From positions 307,434 to 371,433 of the forward strand of contig JAKSDK010001806.1 in assembly GCA_022360095.1 (NCBI GenBank): DNA of 64,000 nucleotides, read 5' to 3'. This stretch comes from Phycisphaerales bacterium. GTDB taxonomy: Bacteria; Planctomycetota; Phycisphaerae; UBA1845; UTPLA1. Made by a program: the position numbers and the translations under genes. The notes beneath the pieces were generated by a model, which was not told where the DNA came from, did not search any database, and saw only the letters and a list, made by a program, of their open reading frames with translations. Positions 36,401 through 44,999 of the stretch are shown here, in pieces (within the stretch, counting starts at the first letter, position 1; each line of letters opens with the position of its first letter).

Positions 36401-39400
36401 CCAGCGGTATGACGGAGGCCGGAACTCACTACTTCAGAATAAGGGTGGACGATCTCCGCGGTGGCTGGGCTGAACAGTACTTCAGCGTGACGGTTTGGGA
36501 AGGAGCGCCCAATCATCCCCCGACGTTTATCACGCAACCGCCGACACACGTCGCGGAAGGTGCCGTTTATGAATACGTCGTCGAGGCCGACGATATCGAC
36601 GACGATGTACTTGAATGGGAATTGACGGCCCAACCTTCGGAAGGGATCGTCACGTTCATGCCGGACCCGGCCAACCGGCGCGCGACGATCACATGGGATA
36701 CGGTCGGCGTGTTGGAAGGATCGTACGACTTCAAAGTGTTCGTCGACGATCTTCGTGGAGGCTGGGCCGAGCAGACATTCAGCGTGGTTGTCGGCCCGAA
36801 TCTGCCGCCGGTGATCACGTCTACACCGCCGAACCATGCGATTGTCGGATTAACGTATGAGTATCAGATTGAGGCACAGGACCCGGACGACACGAACCTG
36901 ACGTTTGTGTTTGCCAACGGATTCACGCCACCCGACGACATGGCCATTGCTGATCCTTCATCCGGATTGCTGACGTGGACGCCGACGACCGAGGGCAATC
37001 AACCGGTTGCGATCGTCGTTCGGGATGAAGCGACGCCTCCCAATGAGGCCGTGCAGACGTTCAATGTACAAGTGTTCACACCGGAAAACGGCGACTTCGC
37101 CTCACCGGTGGTCACCGTAAACGTGAATCCGGCCGTGGTTGATCTCGATCCGCCGGCCAGCGATCTCGTGACCATTACGATCACCGCGACTGACGACGTC
37201 GGTATCGAAGGCAATGAAGTCGACATGGTGATCGACGGTCCTCTCAGTAACGATTTGATCGTGAACGGAATCGCCCTGACCGACGGCTCGGCAGAATATG
37301 TTTATCAGGTCCCGGTCGTCGGCGGTTACGAGGTCACCGTGACGGCCACGGACATCAGCGGAAAAATCGGAACCGCGTCGACGGAATTTCTGGCCCAAAC
37401 GGACGCAACGACTGAAAACACCGACCCCTTGGTCGAAATCAGGAGTCCGGTGAATTACAGCACCGACCCGGACATTCCGCCGACGACACCTCAACTAAAG
37501 GGTGTCGTCCCGGTCATGGGATGGGCACTGGATGACAATTTCTACAAATACGAACTTGGGTATCGTCCCGTAGGAAATACCGGCCCGTTTCACATATTCC
37601 ATACGGGTTACGAGCGTGTAGGCTTCTTCGGTACACCGGAAGAGCTGGGCAAGCTCGACACAACCCAAATGGTCAACGGGACGTACGACCTGCTGTTGGT
37701 GGCGTATGACCTATCGGGCAATAGCGCGAGTTACATCGTGACCGTCGCCGTCGAAGGCGCTGCCAAGGTAGGAAACTTCACGATGTCCTTCGTGGACATG
37801 AATATCCAACTCGGTGGTGTCCCCATTACATTGACGAGGACCTATGACAGCCGCATCAAAACGAAGGAAGACTTCGGCGTCGGTTGGGAATTTGATCTGA
37901 CGCGCATGGAATTACAAGAGTCGTTTCCAATCGAACAGGGATGGGAGGTCTTCACCGGCGGACTTGGATTCACGTGCGGGCTTGCAGAGCAGCTTAGCCA
38001 TACGATTTCCGTACGCTGGCCCGACGGCCGTTTGGAAATGTTCGCCGCACTACCCAACTACCAGCCTAATCAAGGCGCGCCCATCGGTGGCTGCATCGGA
38101 CTTGAACTTTATAACGATCCATACGACGGACCGATCACCTTTTACGGAGCGCCTCCCGGAACCTCCTCACTGAGGCTGAAAAACCCGGCGTCGATCCCGA
38201 GCTGGATCGTCAATTTCGACGATGGAGGCCGAATGACCGTCGACTTCGATCCCTATGGCGGATATCCGACCCTATGGATCTCGCAGGGATACGTGTTGAC
38301 GTCGATTGACGGCACCGAATATGAGTTCGGCGCCCGTGATCCGGCGACCGGATCATCACGTCTCACGCGCATTACCAATCGCAACGGTCAGTCGATCGTC
38401 TTTACGGAAAACGGGATCTTCTCGGATGACGGCCCTGGCATCCTGATCCAGCGCGATGCGCAGGATCGAATCGTCAAAATCATCGATCCGAATCAGAATG
38501 AACTCAACTACGAGTATGACGCGGCTGGCGACCTAGTTTCATTCACCGACCGAGATGACAACAAGGTGCAGTACGTCTATAACGACGAGCACGGCCTGCT
38601 CAATATTATTGATCCCAACGGCAACACGGCCGCGCGCAATATCTATGACGATCATGGACGACTCATTGCCATGATCGACGCCGCAGGGAATCGCATCGAA
38701 TATGAACACGATATCGACGGCAGCGTCGAGATCATTCGCGATCGCCTCGGGCATCAAAGAACATTGTTCTATGATGAAGACGGCAACGTGACGCAGGACG
38801 TGCAAACGGTAACACTGGGAGGCAATCCTACGACCCTGATCACTCGTCACGAATACGACGCCAACGGCAATCTTAAGAAGACCATCCTGCCCGACGATAC
38901 ACCCGGTGACCTCACGGACAACCCCTTTACCGAACGGACCTACGACCTCGCCAACAACAACTTACTCTCCGAGACGGATCGCTTCGGCAACACGACGACT
39001 TACACCTATACATCCGACAACCAGAGAGAAACCGTCACCGATCCAAACGGCAATGTCACTCGCTACGAGTATGACGGTTTTGGCAATCAGACACGAATCA
39101 TCCGTGAGGTCCTGAACGGTCCGGACGAGATCGAAGTGATGACCTATGACGCTTCGGGCAATCTCGAGACTCAGACGGACGCACTGGGCAACGTGACGCA
39201 GATGTCCTACGACTCGTTGGGACGCCTCACGCTGCAGACCGCGGCCGACGGCGGCGTCTCTGAATTCTTCTACGACTCCAACGGCAACCAGCACAGGACG
39301 GTGACGACTCGTACACTGCCGAACGGCGAGGAGGAGCAAGTTGTTTCCGAAATGATCTACGACGAATCGGATCGGCTCGCCAGCCAAATCAATGCAAGTG

Positions 39401-42400
39401 GCGTTGAACTGGCGACTGATTACGATTTCGCGGGCCGCTTGACCGCGGTTCGCACACCTGACGGCGACATTGTGAATGATTACGACGGACTCGGTCAGCT
39501 TGTCAGCACGACATACCCCGACAACTCGACGGAAGTGCACACGTACGACGCCAACGGCCGACGAACGCAGACCACGGATCGTGACGGCCGCGTGACGAAT
39601 TACGCTTATGATGAACTCGGCCGGGCCGTGAAGACGTATATGCCTGACGACACGCCGGCGATTGACCACGACGGTCCGTACGAAGAGACGATCTACAACG
39701 AACTCGGCGAAGTCGTCGAGCGCAAAACAGTCGATCCGAGCACCGGAACGGAGCACCGCACCGAGTTTGCGCGGATTGACAACATTAGCACCGTGACGAA
39801 TTACGTGACGCTGTCGGAAGGCGGTCCGCTCACACCGCTCGTCACTGAAAGCGAATATGACGCCAACGGTAACATCATTCGCGTCACCGATGCCCGCGGC
39901 AAAACGACGCGCTTCACCTACAATCATGCGAATCGGCGAATTCGAACCATCTTTCACGACGACACACCGGGTGATTTGAGTGACAACCTTTACACTGAGG
40001 TGACCTATGACAAGGCCGGCCGCAAGATCGCAGAACGCGATCCTGCGGGCATGGTCACGCGATTTGAATATGACGAAATCGGCCGCCTCGCTAAGGTCAT
40101 CAATGCCCTTGACGGCGAGACAACGTATACTTACGACGAACTCGGTAACAGACTCACCCAAACGGACGCCGAAGGTCGCACGACGACAATGGAGTACGAC
40201 GTGCTGGGCCAGCTTACGAAACGCGTCCTGCCTGACATCCAATTCGAGGAGACCTTCGGCACGCCCGACGCTGCCGGTCGCCTGACGGAACACACGGACT
40301 TTAACAACAATACCATTGCGATCGAATTCGACGTAAACGGCCGGCTCGCCAAAAAGACGCTGCCGACCGTCCCCACGATCACCGACGTGATTTTCTCTTA
40401 CACCCCCGGTGGCCAGCGGACCCAAGCGGGTGGCAGCGAGCTTGGGATCGGCGGGGATCTCTTTGCGTATGACGACGAAGGGCGACTTCAGCGCGAAACC
40501 AAGGAAAACGGGGACTTCCTCGAATACGAATACGACTTCAAGGGCAATCGCACCAAACTGACAGTGACGACAAACACCGACCCGCCGGTCGTCAAGGTGA
40601 CCGACTACGAATACGACGAACTGAACCGATTGACCAAGGTCATCGACTACGACGGCGGCAATCCCCTGGAGACCGTGTATACCTACGACGAGGTTGGTAA
40701 CCGAAAAACACTCACAAACCCGACCGGCGTCGTCACCGAGCATTTCTACGACGATCTTAACCGGTTGACTCGTGTCACCATCAAACGTGCCGACGGAACG
40801 GTTCTCAGCGACTATCAGTACACCGTCGGCCCGGCAGGCAATCGTATTGGTGTCGAGGAGATCGATCACACCGGGCAGGCTCGCAACGTCACGTGGGAAT
40901 ACGACGCGTTGCATCGACTTGAGAGAGAAACGATCGCGTATCCGGCCGACTCCTCCAAGGATCGTACGACGACCTACACGTACGACAAGGTCGGCAATCG
41001 CCTTCAAATGACCGTCGAGACGGACGGCTGCGCAACAGTGGTCGACTATGACTACAGTGACCTCGACCGCCTGGTCCATGAAACCAGGACAATCACGCTG
41101 GCCGCCGGCAAGTTCGACGATGGAAGGCACTACGCCATCAACTTCGGTGACGGCTCGCAAATGATGGCGTCCTCCCCGCCGCGTCCTCCGTCGGCGTCGC
41201 CCTATGCGAAACCGGGGCTGGTCGCCCTGGCAAGTGTGACGTTGATCACGGTGTTCGCGCCGCTGTTCTTGCTCTGGCCCCGTGCGATCGGTTTGCGCAG
41301 CCGGCGTCGACGTCGCCGGTTCTTCAGCGTCACCGTCGCTTTGTGCATGACACCGTGCATGGTCATCGGGTCCAAGGAAGTTCGGGCTCTTCACCATGAA
41401 GCTGTGTTGTATCGCGTCGCCCAGGCGATGCCCGCGACGTGTGACCCCTCCGTCACCACGATCACCTACAACTACGACAACAACGGCAATATGACACGTC
41501 GCGAGCAGGCCGCTGATGATGCGAACGTCTATGTCTATAACGTGGAAAATCGGCTTGAGCGGATCGAACATGACGACGGCCAGAACCCGCCCGTTCCGCA
41601 GGTCGAGTACACGTACGACGCCGACGGTATCCGCAAAGGCAAAACCGCGCTTCCCGGCGGTGTGGTCACCAAGTATCTGACTGACAAGAACCGTTCGTAC
41701 GCCCAAGTTCTTCAGGAGCGGGACGGCAATGATGTCGAACAGGCCTGGTACACCTACGGCGACGACCTGCTTTCGCAAGTCCGTGGGGGCACGCGATCGC
41801 ACTACCTATATGATGGCCAACTTTCCGTTCGGCAATTGACGGACGCACCGGCCGATCCCGTTGCTACGCCTCCTACGATCACCGACACCTACACATACGA
41901 TGCTTTCGGTGTGGTTTTGGAGAGCACGGGCTCAACGATCAACCACTATCGCTACACGGGCGAGCAATATGATCCTAATGCCGGATTCTATTACCTGCGC
42001 GCACGATATTACGCGCAGGACCAGGGACGCTTTACCACAACCGATCCCTTCGAGGGCGTTATTCAGGATCCGACCTCTTTGCACAAGTACCTTTATGCTC
42101 ATGCCAACCCGGTGATGAATATCGATCCGAGCGGCATGTTCACCGTGGTGCAAATCGCCGTGACCTCCTTGGTCGTGGGCATCCTTGCGGGGATCATCAC
42201 CTACGCAATTACTGGAAGTGTTAAGCAGGCGATTTTCATCGGCCTTCTTGCAGCGCTGATCGTGGCGGCCGTCATGGTCCTGTGGACATTTGGCCCTCAA
42301 ATACTAGCCTGGATCAAACAACTGTTGGCGAGAGAGACGGCACACCGAACGGTTTCAAATGGCCTGTTCAGGAAAATGTCGCAGAACGCGGGCCAAAACG

Positions 42401-42675
42401 TGGCGAAAAGAAACGCCTTTTTCGCGGACTACAGTTGGTGGCGATTGTATTTGCTCGAATGGCCCCTAGGCGTTCTTCAGAATCTATTAAAAATATTTTA
42501 CGCTCCTTTGTCCTTTATCAAATGGGCACTCCCCACACCAGCGGCCGCGATCTTTCTTGGTGCAGGGCTTCTCATTTGGTTACTCATAAAGTATTGGAAC
42601 GAACTTGGTTCATTTATAAGTGATCTTTTCGCCGCCAATCAAGCTCCGGCGGCAAATCGGAGACGCTTGGTTTGA
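30460..42675 (+). CDS. Giant secreted VWA / cadherin-like / RHS (YD-repeat) protein
   Basis: Start at ATG 30460 behind AGGAG (spacing 8), giving 4071 residues with a signal peptide ending DAYADC. In order: TSP3-like calcium repeats (about 165-225); VWA domain about 228-430 with MIDAS DTSGS; more D-rich repeats; a PKD-like part (about 480-590); about 14 He_PIG/cadherin-like repeats, residues 807-2204, each starting like PPxIxSxP and containing YxYxVxAxDPD; an Ig-like stretch; an RHS N-terminal part (IQLGGVPITLTRTYDSR); dozens of YD repeats (e.g. YEYDAAGDLVSFTDRD) to about 3550; and the RHS core (YRYTGEQYDPNAGFYYLRAR, DPSG) near 3825-3890. RHS proteins form shells around a C-terminal effector. 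The tail (about 3892-4071) has three membrane helices. Confidence 0.92.
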   Translation: MQKPFRKTVYLLLMILAIEARVSDAYADCNDCNRGSPISFANFNLNGVVNGTICKDETVGIYIKTTDTDSCSGGCSTITRSDDTKLDITIRDPLGTVIISLTNVDQNSPGEIWQYSLPADMLGTYEIDVTSDDLCDWANDFPVSQSKTFEVINCCDPCEILCDDTDCNDNGIPDACDVDPNDPDGDGVVSHDCNDNGVPDECEIADGTLPDCDGDGVADECGGACPPVHVVFVMDTSGSMNDEGSALCFSIEQVIEDLQQTHNIAVTSELLGITWARWCLTDTVTNLLGSSVPGNPPPCCTTVNHVEDWGPATATVAALYPWPNGLRVIVPISDEGPNDGNWCCANCNSGDCDTVRSDDLESILHAIQVANDHGVIVSPITGTGYQSCSIDCVEDMAALLASQTEGQWISSTHAANDLPAAIIDIVNAACDAFDDCDGDEIPDACEVDCNENQIPDECEIDADPSLDQNLNDILDECETPPTAVIIVKTAADDQVLSPDGDGIYRIPECTDLKLDGSTSTPNVPGGLSFAWDLDGQSVFDPADAQTPDVLYSNVSDGQAEGLFVIQLQVTNEPGTQAEAEIEIRFQDTEPQASLVGPDEAAPGELVCMEGAVHGPCDPITVLEWDFHYDGTFNPELIGEIPNDLTPCRSWQAPPPGYVVAMRVVDADGSEVILTHPIAIVGSNPPYSSISNDLTLDSKYHVHEEPGGAVIRHRAQLRAVNTGERAADGPIYATFDNLTPSGTMITTAVQGGPLDALGIPYIEMLANGLTLEPGEPTDWIWVEWDIPQGAAEPFGYDSDVFVLQRPPYFVTDFIDTATEGVLYEYGAEAVDPEDLPIYYELGTLLSSPAASANPPDGMSINSTTGLVTWLPSQTADAEEPHIVTIIARDSYAGLHAVQEYTIDVQPVNVAPEIHSIPDTVAVVGQPYEYAIDASDPDNDILTLVNNSYSLFLPPEGASLIDDNGTVKVIMTPTETGFFSINLRVTDGELTTPQDYVLNVVTCLPADRPVILRDSDCVLPGMEDCEKGVEGEPYTKQVELAYEPPDTNVLFFLDVAPEGMLIDEETGLIQWLPSFNSHGTRVVRVRAVSTGDCQDTYAFTIDVEDRNAPPQILTDDLNDATEGVQFIQFIEVTDPDEDHPLEFALNQKPPGMLINSETGQILWTPSQTAAADSPYDVTVIVTDPEGAPDERTYQVNVNEVNVPPDITSLPISVVTEGDLYSYPVTAFDIDNPGDPDGQLLTYSLDFAPPGMEINVGGVKGLIEWPTPLGSSEDSPYFVQVSVSDGVNTVAQPFEVNVYPIPPIPNNPPQIVIPPYPQSFAIVDEDYSYDVVATDVDVDNGEDTLHYRLEDAPASMQIDDWDDPNPGRITMTPNNGDLTPELEPKVYEVRVIVEDERDGWAILTYGLAVYPLGAGNQPPRIISEPVFVAQVNQQYEYVVEAADPDDADLDFDIVPAPENGPDGGPLLAPPSGMDINPHPTDSKKAVITWTPSVDDVGMRWIKVTVTDNNHPEPSYQIYTLTASVVGTNNPPRIDSTPPQSAVVDVEYYYDVEVDDPDPADTHRFELLARPTGATIDEQTGEIRWTPTAAQVGVRNFDVKVTDSGEAWARQYWGVAVNEPGDPCANVPPEITSEPDPDERLIQAGATWSYDVIFDDDNIGDPDCSENLTLTLEQRPSGMNFDDTNPNRIVWTTTDPDDVGTHIVAVRVTDARGAWYQQTFDLHVSNVLGNHGPQITSTPPALAQVGVEYLYEVTVFDENSEDVLTITLEQKPSGASITQIDNNLAEIRWTPDPNQVGPNTFGVRVTDEHGAWQQQNFELTVSLTGQNHPPEISSEPIFVVAQGDLYTYQVDASDPDSGDTLTYSLDLHPDDMTIHPNTGLIQWQTAPDEAVFTHQVKVRVEDQHGAWATQTYSLSVSTDGTNRAPRIISTPSHLVELGQVYTYEMEAVDEDGDTLQWTRPEQPPVGSVNLVVDPDTTTATLTWDTSGMTEAGTHYFRIRVDDLRGGWAEQYFSVTVWEGAPNHPPTFITQPPTHVAEGAVYEYVVEADDIDDDVLEWELTAQPSEGIVTFMPDPANRRATITWDTVGVLEGSYDFKVFVDDLRGGWAEQTFSVVVGPNLPPVITSTPPNHAIVGLTYEYQIEAQDPDDTNLTFVFANGFTPPDDMAIADPSSGLLTWTPTTEGNQPVAIVVRDEATPPNEAVQTFNVQVFTPENGDFASPVVTVNVNPAVVDLDPPASDLVTITITATDDVGIEGNEVDMVIDGPLSNDLIVNGIALTDGSAEYVYQVPVVGGYEVTVTATDISGKIGTASTEFLAQTDATTENTDPLVEIRSPVNYSTDPDIPPTTPQLKGVVPVMGWALDDNFYKYELGYRPVGNTGPFHIFHTGYERVGFFGTPEELGKLDTTQMVNGTYDLLLVAYDLSGNSASYIVTVAVEGAAKVGNFTMSFVDMNIQLGGVPITLTRTYDSRIKTKEDFGVGWEFDLTRMELQESFPIEQGWEVFTGGLGFTCGLAEQLSHTISVRWPDGRLEMFAALPNYQPNQGAPIGGCIGLELYNDPYDGPITFYGAPPGTSSLRLKNPASIPSWIVNFDDGGRMTVDFDPYGGYPTLWISQGYVLTSIDGTEYEFGARDPATGSSRLTRITNRNGQSIVFTENGIFSDDGPGILIQRDAQDRIVKIIDPNQNELNYEYDAAGDLVSFTDRDDNKVQYVYNDEHGLLNIIDPNGNTAARNIYDDHGRLIAMIDAAGNRIEYEHDIDGSVEIIRDRLGHQRTLFYDEDGNVTQDVQTVTLGGNPTTLITRHEYDANGNLKKTILPDDTPGDLTDNPFTERTYDLANNNLLSETDRFGNTTTYTYTSDNQRETVTDPNGNVTRYEYDGFGNQTRIIREVLNGPDEIEVMTYDASGNLETQTDALGNVTQMSYDSLGRLTLQTAADGGVSEFFYDSNGNQHRTVTTRTLPNGEEEQVVSEMIYDESDRLASQINASGVELATDYDFAGRLTAVRTPDGDIVNDYDGLGQLVSTTYPDNSTEVHTYDANGRRTQTTDRDGRVTNYAYDELGRAVKTYMPDDTPAIDHDGPYEETIYNELGEVVERKTVDPSTGTEHRTEFARIDNISTVTNYVTLSEGGPLTPLVTESEYDANGNIIRVTDARGKTTRFTYNHANRRIRTIFHDDTPGDLSDNLYTEVTYDKAGRKIAERDPAGMVTRFEYDEIGRLAKVINALDGETTYTYDELGNRLTQTDAEGRTTTMEYDVLGQLTKRVLPDIQFEETFGTPDAAGRLTEHTDFNNNTIAIEFDVNGRLAKKTLPTVPTITDVIFSYTPGGQRTQAGGSELGIGGDLFAYDDEGRLQRETKENGDFLEYEYDFKGNRTKLTVTTNTDPPVVKVTDYEYDELNRLTKVIDYDGGNPLETVYTYDEVGNRKTLTNPTGVVTEHFYDDLNRLTRVTIKRADGTVLSDYQYTVGPAGNRIGVEEIDHTGQARNVTWEYDALHRLERETIAYPADSSKDRTTTYTYDKVGNRLQMTVETDGCATVVDYDYSDLDRLVHETRTITLAAGKFDDGRHYAINFGDGSQMMASSPPRPPSASPYAKPGLVALASVTLITVFAPLFLLWPRAIGLRSRRRRRRFFSVTVALCMTPCMVIGSKEVRALHHEAVLYRVAQAMPATCDPSVTTITYNYDNNGNMTRREQAADDANVYVYNVENRLERIEHDDGQNPPVPQVEYTYDADGIRKGKTALPGGVVTKYLTDKNRSYAQVLQERDGNDVEQAWYTYGDDLLSQVRGGTRSHYLYDGQLSVRQLTDAPADPVATPPTITDTYTYDAFGVVLESTGSTINHYRYTGEQYDPNAGFYYLRARYYAQDQGRFTTTDPFEGVIQDPTSLHKYLYAHANPVMNIDPSGMFTVVQIAVTSLVVGILAGIITYAITGSVKQAIFIGLLAALIVAAVMVLWTFGPQILAWIKQLLARETAHRTVSNGLFRKMSQNAGQNVAKRNAFFADYSWWRLYLLEWPLGVLQNLLKIFYAPLSFIKWALPTPAAAIFLGAGLLIWLLIKYWNELGSFISDLFAANQAPAANRRRLV
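41160..41445 (+). other. Membrane segment embedded in YD repeats of the giant protein
   Basis: Within the YD-repeat run the protein departs from the repeat for about 95 residues (about 3567-3661): a Pro/Ser linker, a hydrophobic helix (LVALASVTLITVFAPLFLLW), a polybasic block RSRRRRRRF, a second hydrophobic stretch (FFSVTVALCMTPCMVI), then the YD repeats resume at YNYDNNGNMT. Frame is continuous. It looks like an inserted anchor of the kind normally found at protein ends. Confidence 0.6.
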
Positions 42676-42743
42676 TTAGAGTGAAAGGACCATTCGAGGT
42701 CCGTGTTTACTCTCCGCACAAAACGCGGAGTGAGGGCGAAACC

Positions 42744-44291
42744 ATGGTAATTCGTACTTCATCTTATCTCATCGCCGTGATGGCTCTTTGGCTCATCTCG
42801 CCTGTGGCCGTGCTTGCCGTGCCGCTGACAAACCCCGATTTCGAAGACGGTCTAAACAGCTGGACGGCCGAGGGTAGTGTCTTGGCAGAGCAGGCCCCTG
42901 ATGGCAACCACGCTGCCGTTTTTCGCGAAGGTAACGGCGGGATCAGCCGTATTCATCAGACGTTTACCCTGCAGGGACCTGTCAATTGGATCAGTTTTCG
43001 ATTTCGTTTGCTGACCCCCGCCGCCGTGGTGAGCCCGGTCCCTGCCGACAGCTTTACGGTATACCTGACGGACGCGCTGACCGGCGAGCGACTGGTCGGC
43101 TCGGGAGCAGAACCGTCCTTTACCCAGGCGATTCTCTATCAGGACTCGGACGGAATGGATATCTCCGCTTCACCCTGGGCGTTTGCCGATCCGGCACCGC
43201 CCGAAGATCTCCAGATCGGCAGGATTGACGTCAGCAGTGTCACGGAAGATCGCGAAGTGCGCTTTGAATTCGCGTTCAATCATGCCGTGAATCAGGTCAG
43301 CAGCATGGTCATCCTGGACGATATCCAACTCGGCTGTCCGCCAGACTATTGCTGTAGCTCCGACCTGAGTGTCGTCAACCTGATCGATGACGGGCTCGAT
43401 TGCACCGACGACATGTGTAATTCCCAAACCGGTGAGGTGACGCACCAGGACAACGGATGTTGTCCCGTCTGTTATGACGTCGCGGCGAATGTCGTGCTCA
43501 TGATCGATGTGACCGGAAGTATCAATAACGCAGAGCTGCAGGACGAGAAAAATGCGGCGAAAGCCTTCCTTCAGGCATTCGAGCAGGCCGATCCCAGGCC
43601 CTATGTGGTGATTGGTCGTTTTTCCACCTCGGTGCCCGGTAACGCCGAGATTTTGGAACCGTCGGCTTGGACCCAGGACTACGGCGATTCCGGCGACGGC
43701 GGAGGTACGCCGACCGGACTTTACCAGGCCATCGCCAGCATTCAGGATCACGAGGGCAACACAGACATTGCCACGGCCCTCAGCGTGTCGCGCGCGAAGA
43801 TCCAAACGGCTCCCGAGCCTGATCTTCGAAAATACATCGTGTTGATTTCGGATGGCCAGCCTAATGTCCCCGGCGGCTCGACCATCCCGCCCGGGTGCGA
43901 CGGACCGCCGGTACTTTCGCCACAAGCAAACTGTCCGAATTGCCTGCCGCCCCCGGCGTGGTGCGCCGCAGACCTGCAGGCGAGCGAAGCTGAATCGATT
44001 GACGGGATCTCGATCGTCGCAGTCTTTTTCGACGGAGGCAACGATCCCTGCAAGAGGCCTTGCGCCGAGTATTTTATGAAACATGTGATCGCCACGTTGC
44101 CGCCCGGAGCAAACCCGGACGACAATCCGTTCTTTGTTGACACGGCGGCAGGCCTGGTTTGTTCGTTTAACGGAATTGTGCAAACCATCTCATGCGATGA
44201 CAGCGACCCGTGCACCATCGACAGTTGCCAAAACGGACAATGCGTACACACGCCGATCGATTCACCCGAGTGTGGCGGAGGGGCGCCGTAA
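42744..44291 (+). CDS. Secreted VWA-domain protein
   Basis: Start at ATG 42744 (MVIRTSSYLIAVMALWLI), because the frame upstream to 42672 overlaps the stop of the giant gene. 515 residues with a signal peptide. Residues 25-215 form a lectin-like beta domain (NPDFEDGLNSW, MVILDDIQLG). Then a Cys-rich stretch (DYCCSSDL, CTDDMC) and a VWA domain about 245-480 with MIDAS motif DVTGS in MIDVTGSINNAELQDEKN (Thr replaces the usual first Ser), and KYIVLISDGQPN. The C-terminus CDDSDPCTIDSCQNGQCVH is a Cys-rich module. It is the last gene of the co-oriented block after the giant gene, possibly a binding partner. Confidence 0.85.
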   Translation: MVIRTSSYLIAVMALWLISPVAVLAVPLTNPDFEDGLNSWTAEGSVLAEQAPDGNHAAVFREGNGGISRIHQTFTLQGPVNWISFRFRLLTPAAVVSPVPADSFTVYLTDALTGERLVGSGAEPSFTQAILYQDSDGMDISASPWAFADPAPPEDLQIGRIDVSSVTEDREVRFEFAFNHAVNQVSSMVILDDIQLGCPPDYCCSSDLSVVNLIDDGLDCTDDMCNSQTGEVTHQDNGCCPVCYDVAANVVLMIDVTGSINNAELQDEKNAAKAFLQAFEQADPRPYVVIGRFSTSVPGNAEILEPSAWTQDYGDSGDGGGTPTGLYQAIASIQDHEGNTDIATALSVSRAKIQTAPEPDLRKYIVLISDGQPNVPGGSTIPPGCDGPPVLSPQANCPNCLPPPAWCAADLQASEAESIDGISIVAVFFDGGNDPCKRPCAEYFMKHVIATLPPGANPDDNPFFVDTAAGLVCSFNGIVQTISCDDSDPCTIDSCQNGQCVHTPIDSPECGGGAP

Positions 44292-44460
44292 CGACGGACT
44301 CGTCTTCATGATCTCAGGTGGCTCGATCGCGGGTCGTGGTTAACTTTGAATCCAAAGGACGAGCGACCTTAGATCCCCACCCGACGATCGGGTGAGCGAC
44401 CTGCGAACGCCGACGAGTTGTCTAGATAGATCGTTGGTGCAGACCACAACGGACGAGGAG
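44292..44460. other. Convergent gap with short hairpin
   Basis: Between the VWA gene and hicA. CACCCGA-CGA-TCGGGTG at 44378-44394 forms a 7-base stem, flanked by direct copies of GAGCGACCT (44361 and 44394). There is no T run. Its role is unclear; it may end transcription from both sides weakly. Confidence 0.35.
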
Positions 44461-44682
44461 TCAAAGTAGTTCGCAAAACTCGTCGACTGTCATTCCGGCA
44501 TCCCGTATCAGTGTGCGAAGAGTGCCAGCCCTTAGTTCCTTATGATCTGGGACAGACAACAAGAATCGGTGTCCCTCCTTTTTTAGAATAATATGGCTGC
44601 CGGTTTGTCGCACTTCTTCAAAGCCTGCGCGGCAGAACGCAGCTGTTGCTTCACGGCCCGAAATACATGGAAGGCTAGCCAC
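44461..44682 (-). CDS. hicA: HicA-family toxin
   Basis: A 73-residue protein with the HicA double-stranded-RNA-binding-like fold pattern: SGREATAAFCRAGFEEVRQTGSH, IILKKEG, LSVPDHKELRAGTLRTLIRDAG and VDEF. HicA proteins are mRNA-cleaving toxins that use the conserved His in the GSH motif (His30 here). It overlaps the upstream hicB gene by eight bases, on the minus strand; antitoxin-first order is one of the two orders known in this family. Confidence 0.88.
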   Translation of the reverse strand: MASLPCISGREATAAFCRAGFEEVRQTGSHIILKKEGHRFLLSVPDHKELRAGTLRTLIRDAGMTVDEFCELL

Positions 44683-44995
44683 CTTTCACAACAATCCAAA
44701 AACATACCTCGTCTTTCTTCGGTGCCTCTGGTTTCTCCCAAGGTATTTCCATGCCTTCATTCAAATAGGTGCTAATAACCCCCTGAAGTGCTTCTGTAAT
44801 ATTCTTAACGGCTGATTGAGTATCGTCGCCTTGGCTAACTACTCCTTTGAGTGAAGGCACATAGGACACAAAACCGTCGGCTTCTTGTCTAATTCTTATT
44901 TCGCAGCGATAGCCTATTCCCTTATCAGGAACATCCCATCGAAGGGGAGTTTCTACCAACCGTGAAGGTTCAGTATTAGTTGCCGAAACTGCCAT
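44675..44995 (-). CDS. hicB: HicB-like antitoxin
   Basis: A 106-residue protein whose middle part (YRCEIRIRQEADGFVSYVPSLKG, VVSQGDDTQSAVKNITEALQGVISTYL) is the HicB partial RNase H-like fold. In the family it binds and neutralises HicA. It lacks an obvious C-terminal DNA-binding helix; instead the operon carries a separate RHH protein upstream. Five bases separate it from the DUF6941-like gene, so all four genes from 45605 to 44461 look like one operon. Confidence 0.82.
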   Translation of the reverse strand: MAVSATNTEPSRLVETPLRWDVPDKGIGYRCEIRIRQEADGFVSYVPSLKGVVSQGDDTQSAVKNITEALQGVISTYLNEGMEIPWEKPEAPKKDEVCFWIVVKGG

Positions 44996-44999
44996 TTGG

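Noticed and set aside
38962..41802. 946-codon open frame on the minus strand inside the giant RHS gene
   Set aside because: It mirrors the YD-repeat coding frame, has no signal or family pattern, and the plus-strand RHS protein is continuous. Long antisense frames are expected in high-GC repeated coding sequence.
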